From JAVJPJ01 sp040217295 (GTDB taxonomy: Bacteria; Pseudomonadota; Alphaproteobacteria; Rhodobacterales; Rhodobacteraceae), in assembly GCA_964460185.1 (NCBI GenBank), contig CAYWTM010000076.1, positions 1 to 16,737 on the forward strand: a DNA stretch of 16,737 bases, in the 5' to 3' direction. A model generated the notes under the pieces. The model saw only the letters and a program-made list of their open reading frames with translations, did not search any database and was not told where the DNA came from. The position numbers were made by a program, and so were the translations under genes. The first letter of the stretch is position 1. Every line of letters begins with the position of its first letter. Shown here in pieces: positions 14,885 through 16,737 of this stretch.

Positions 14885-15232
14885 TCACGTCCCCCGCACT
14901 GCCGCGATCACGGTCACTTCGACCAACAGGCTGTCACGCGCCAGGCGCGCCTCGCCGCAGGCGCGTGCAGGCGCATGACCTTCGGGCACCCAGGCGTCCC
15001 AGACCGCATTCATCTCGGCGAAATTCGACATATCCGACAGCCAGATGATGGCCTGAAGGATATGATCAGGCCCCGAACCCGCCTGTTCCAGCAAGGCTTC
15101 GACCTTGGCAAGGCAGCTTTCGGTCTGTTGGGTGACGCTGTCGCCTTCGCCAACCTGCCCGCTGAGATAGGCCACGCCATTGTGGATGACGATCTTGCTC
15201 ATCCGCTGGCCGGTTTCGATCCTTTGGATCAT
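14885..15232 (-). CDS. RidA (YjgF/YER057c/UK114) family protein
   Basis: A 115-residue small cytoplasmic protein of the RidA superfamily, which usually forms trimers and hydrolyses reactive enamine/imine intermediates or related amides. The family signature is present near the C-terminus: Arg 90 in PARACGEARLA and Glu 105 in SLLVEV, with the same 15-residue spacing as Arg 105 and Glu 120 of E. coli RidA. SGQVG (24-28) matches the conserved N-terminal strand. Presence of the Arg suggests a catalytically competent deaminase-type member. The start at 15232 has CAGGAGA about 8 bases upstream; a second Met at residue 11 is less likely. It is the last gene of a minus-strand operon, 25 bases after the SDR gene, consistent with a pathway-specific accessory or hydrolase. 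Confidence 0.88.
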   Translation of the reverse strand: MIQRIETGQRMSKIVIHNGVAYLSGQVGEGDSVTQQTESCLAKVEALLEQAGSGPDHILQAIIWLSDMSNFAEMNAVWDAWVPEGHAPARACGEARLARDSLLVEVTVIAAVRGT

Positions 15233-15257
15233 GTCGCTGTCTCCTGTTCGGGTTGGG

Positions 15258-16007
15258 TCAGACGGTATAGTTCAGGCCAAGCCGCCCGCCGTCCACATAG
15301 ATCGTCTCTCCGGTGATGTAGCTGGCTTTTTTCGAGCACAGGAAGGCCACCACATCCCCGATTTCGCGCGCCGTGCCAGCGCGGCCCAGCGGCGTGCGCG
15401 ACATCGCCACGCGAAAGGCATCGGGGTTGGCATTCACGCCCGCCATCATCGCGGTATCGATGGATCCGGGGCCCACGGCATTGACGCGGATATTGTGTTT
15501 GGCCAGTGCGATGGCCCCCACCTTGGTGAGCTGCATCACCCCGCCCTTGGAGGCGCAATAGGCCGGGATCGCGGGAATGGCGAGTTGCGCGTTGATCGAC
15601 GACATGTTCACGATCGCGCCCTCGATACCGGCGGCCACCATGATCCGCCCGGCCCGCTGCATGGCCAGGAACACGCCGCGCAGGTTGATGTCGATGACCC
15701 GGTCGAAGGTATCCAGATCATAGCTCAGGAAATCGCCCGGCATTGCCACGCCCGCATTGTTGACCAGCGCCGACAGGGGGCCATGGTCGGCCTCGACCTG
15801 ATCGAACATGGCCGTGATCTGCGCCGGATCCCCCATGTCGCAGACGATGGCCGCCTCGGCGCCAAGGGTCTTGGCCGCCGCGGTCAGGACATCGGCGTTG
15901 ATGTCGACCAGGACCACGCGCATGCCGTCTTCTTTCAAGGCCTCGGCGCAGGCATATCCGATCCCTTGCGCGCCGCCCGTCACCAGGGCCAGGGGTGCAT
16001 CGCTCAT
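15258..16007 (-). CDS. Short-chain dehydrogenase/reductase (classical SDR)
   Basis: A 249-residue cytoplasmic NAD(P)-dependent dehydrogenase of the classical SDR type. Visible motifs: cofactor loop TGGAQGIG (10-17), Asp 35 at the end of the second strand, which favours NAD over NADP, NNAG (83-86), structural Asn 108, and the catalytic Ser 137, Tyr 150 and Lys 154 (YCASK). The C-terminal YITGETIYVDGG segment is typical of FabG-like members. The start at 16007 is only 3 bases after the stop of the hydantoinase-type gene, and its ribosome site GAGG lies inside that gene's end, so the two are translationally coupled. It probably oxidises or reduces an alcohol/ketone made in the same catabolic pathway; substrate unknown. 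Confidence 0.9.
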   Translation of the reverse strand: MSDAPLALVTGGAQGIGYACAEALKEDGMRVVLVDINADVLTAAAKTLGAEAAIVCDMGDPAQITAMFDQVEADHGPLSALVNNAGVAMPGDFLSYDLDTFDRVIDINLRGVFLAMQRAGRIMVAAGIEGAIVNMSSINAQLAIPAIPAYCASKGGVMQLTKVGAIALAKHNIRVNAVGPGSIDTAMMAGVNANPDAFRVAMSRTPLGRAGTAREIGDVVAFLCSKKASYITGETIYVDGGRLGLNYTV

Positions 16008-16010
16008 GGT

Positions 16011-16737
16011 TCAATCCTCATCGTTTGCTTCGTAAATCTCGCGGGCCTGTTGTGCGGTGATGAACCCGGCCCTGACATCCGCCGCCACCGCCTCGCGGTC
16101 GCGATCCGCGGGCGGACCATAGCCGCCGCCGCCCGGAAGCGACAGGCGCAGGCGCTGACCACTGCGCACCAACTGGCGACCTTTCGATTTCAGCGGCGTG
16201 CCATCGGCGAGTTCCACCCGGCCCGGCGCGCCCATCTGCCCGCCCTCACGGCCACTGGCGGCGTTTTCCACCCGGTCGAACATGGCGTTGAAGTAGAAAT
16301 CGTAACCGGACCGCGCCTCGATCTCGATGACCTGGCCAAGCCCGCCGCGCAGCGTGCCGGCGCCGCCCGACCCTTCGCGCAGATCCTTGCGCCAGACCGT
16401 GATCGGGCCGACATGTTCGGTGGCCTCCACGCTCATCGTCGACACGCCCGACGGAAACGCCGTGGCGGACAAGCCGTCAAGCGTGGGCCGCGCGCCCGTG
16501 CCGCCGGAGTTGAACATCAAGAGCTCGGCCCCTGGCAGACCGCTGCCCGGATCTGTCGCACGGGCCGAAATCTGGATGTTCCAAAGCGCCGATGCCCCCT
16601 CGGCAGGCACCACCCCCGGCAGCGCCTTGTGCAAGGCGCCCAGAACCACATCGGGCACCAGGTGCCCCAGGACGTGGCGCACCGATACCGGCGCGGGCCT
16701 GCGCGCGGCCAGGATGCAGCCTTCGGGCGCGGTGATC
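16011..16737 (-). CDS. Hydantoinase B/oxoprolinase family protein, C-terminal part
   Basis: The frame stays open to the right edge, so this is the last 241 or so residues of a gene that starts outside the window. HyuB-type proteins (normally about 520-600 residues) work with HyuA as ATP-dependent amidohydrolases that open hydantoins, oxoproline or related cyclic amides, or, in the acetone carboxylase branch, carboxylate ketones. Recognisable parts are VRHVLGHLVPDVVLGAL, the Gly-rich RKDLREGSGGAGTLRGGLGQ segment, and the C-terminal LPGGGGYGPPADRDREAV with the family's usual short helical tail. The GTG at 16682 is an internal Val codon and not the start. It is directly followed by the SDR and RidA genes; its HyuA partner is expected upstream, beyond the window. 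Confidence 0.88.
   Translation of the reverse strand, partial: ITAPEGCILAARRPAPVSVRHVLGHLVPDVVLGALHKALPGVVPAEGASALWNIQISARATDPGSGLPGAELLMFNSGGTGARPTLDGLSATAFPSGVSTMSVEATEHVGPITVWRKDLREGSGGAGTLRGGLGQVIEIEARSGYDFYFNAMFDRVENAASGREGGQMGAPGRVELADGTPLKSKGRQLVRSGQRLRLSLPGGGGYGPPADRDREAVAADVRAGFITAQQAREIYEANDED

Overview
The window looks like chromosomal DNA of a marine-type alphaproteobacterium, most likely Rhodobacteraceae (Roseobacter group). This rests on the uniformly high GC with GC-rich third codon positions, many ATGA stop/start overlaps, a divergent katG-oxyR pair, and GC-rich repeats after genes. The assignment is inference. No rRNA, tRNA, CRISPR array or transposase gene is visible.

Region A (1-6251, + strand) is a sugar-uptake and sugar-oxidation operon entered from its left end. 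It holds the C-terminal part of a periplasmic sugar-binding protein, an RNA hairpin, a tandem-domain RbsA-type ATPase, two RbsC/AraH-type permeases, and two different Gfo/Idh/MocA oxidoreductases. All junctions from the ATPase onward are 4-base overlaps except one 14-base gap. Region B (6252-6732) is a 481-base convergent intergenic region. It is built from two nearly identical repeat units in opposite orientation, one behind each converging gene, with a possible 39-residue ORF between them. Region C (6733-8875) is a divergent pair: a tandem-SIS sugar isomerase/deaminase (-) and a third Gfo/Idh/MocA oxidoreductase (+). Regions A and C together suggest import of a sugar or sugar derivative (possibly an amino sugar) followed by NAD(P)-dependent oxidation and isomerisation. 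No sugar kinase is in view, and the substrate cannot be read from the sequence.

Region D (8934-12264) is an oxidative-stress module: a bidirectional terminator, catalase-peroxidase katG (-), and divergent oxyR (+) with both redox cysteines. Between them is a 153-base AT-richer regulatory region carrying an OxyR-like TTAG-N7-CTAA site.

Region E (12354-14863, +) is a two-gene unit: an acyl-CoA synthetase resembling oxalate-CoA ligases, overlapping a 2-dehydropantoate 2-reductase-like gene. Region F (14885-16737, -) converges on it. In transcription order it carries the end of a hydantoinase B/oxoprolinase-type gene, an SDR dehydrogenase and a RidA-family protein, which looks like a small catabolic operon for a cyclic amide or related nitrogen compound.

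The best candidates for something undescribed are the mirrored repeat units with their enclosed small ORF (6293-6680), the three-oxidoreductase plus SIS sugar locus, and the one-site ATPase. I see no clear sign of a wholly new defence or mobile system.
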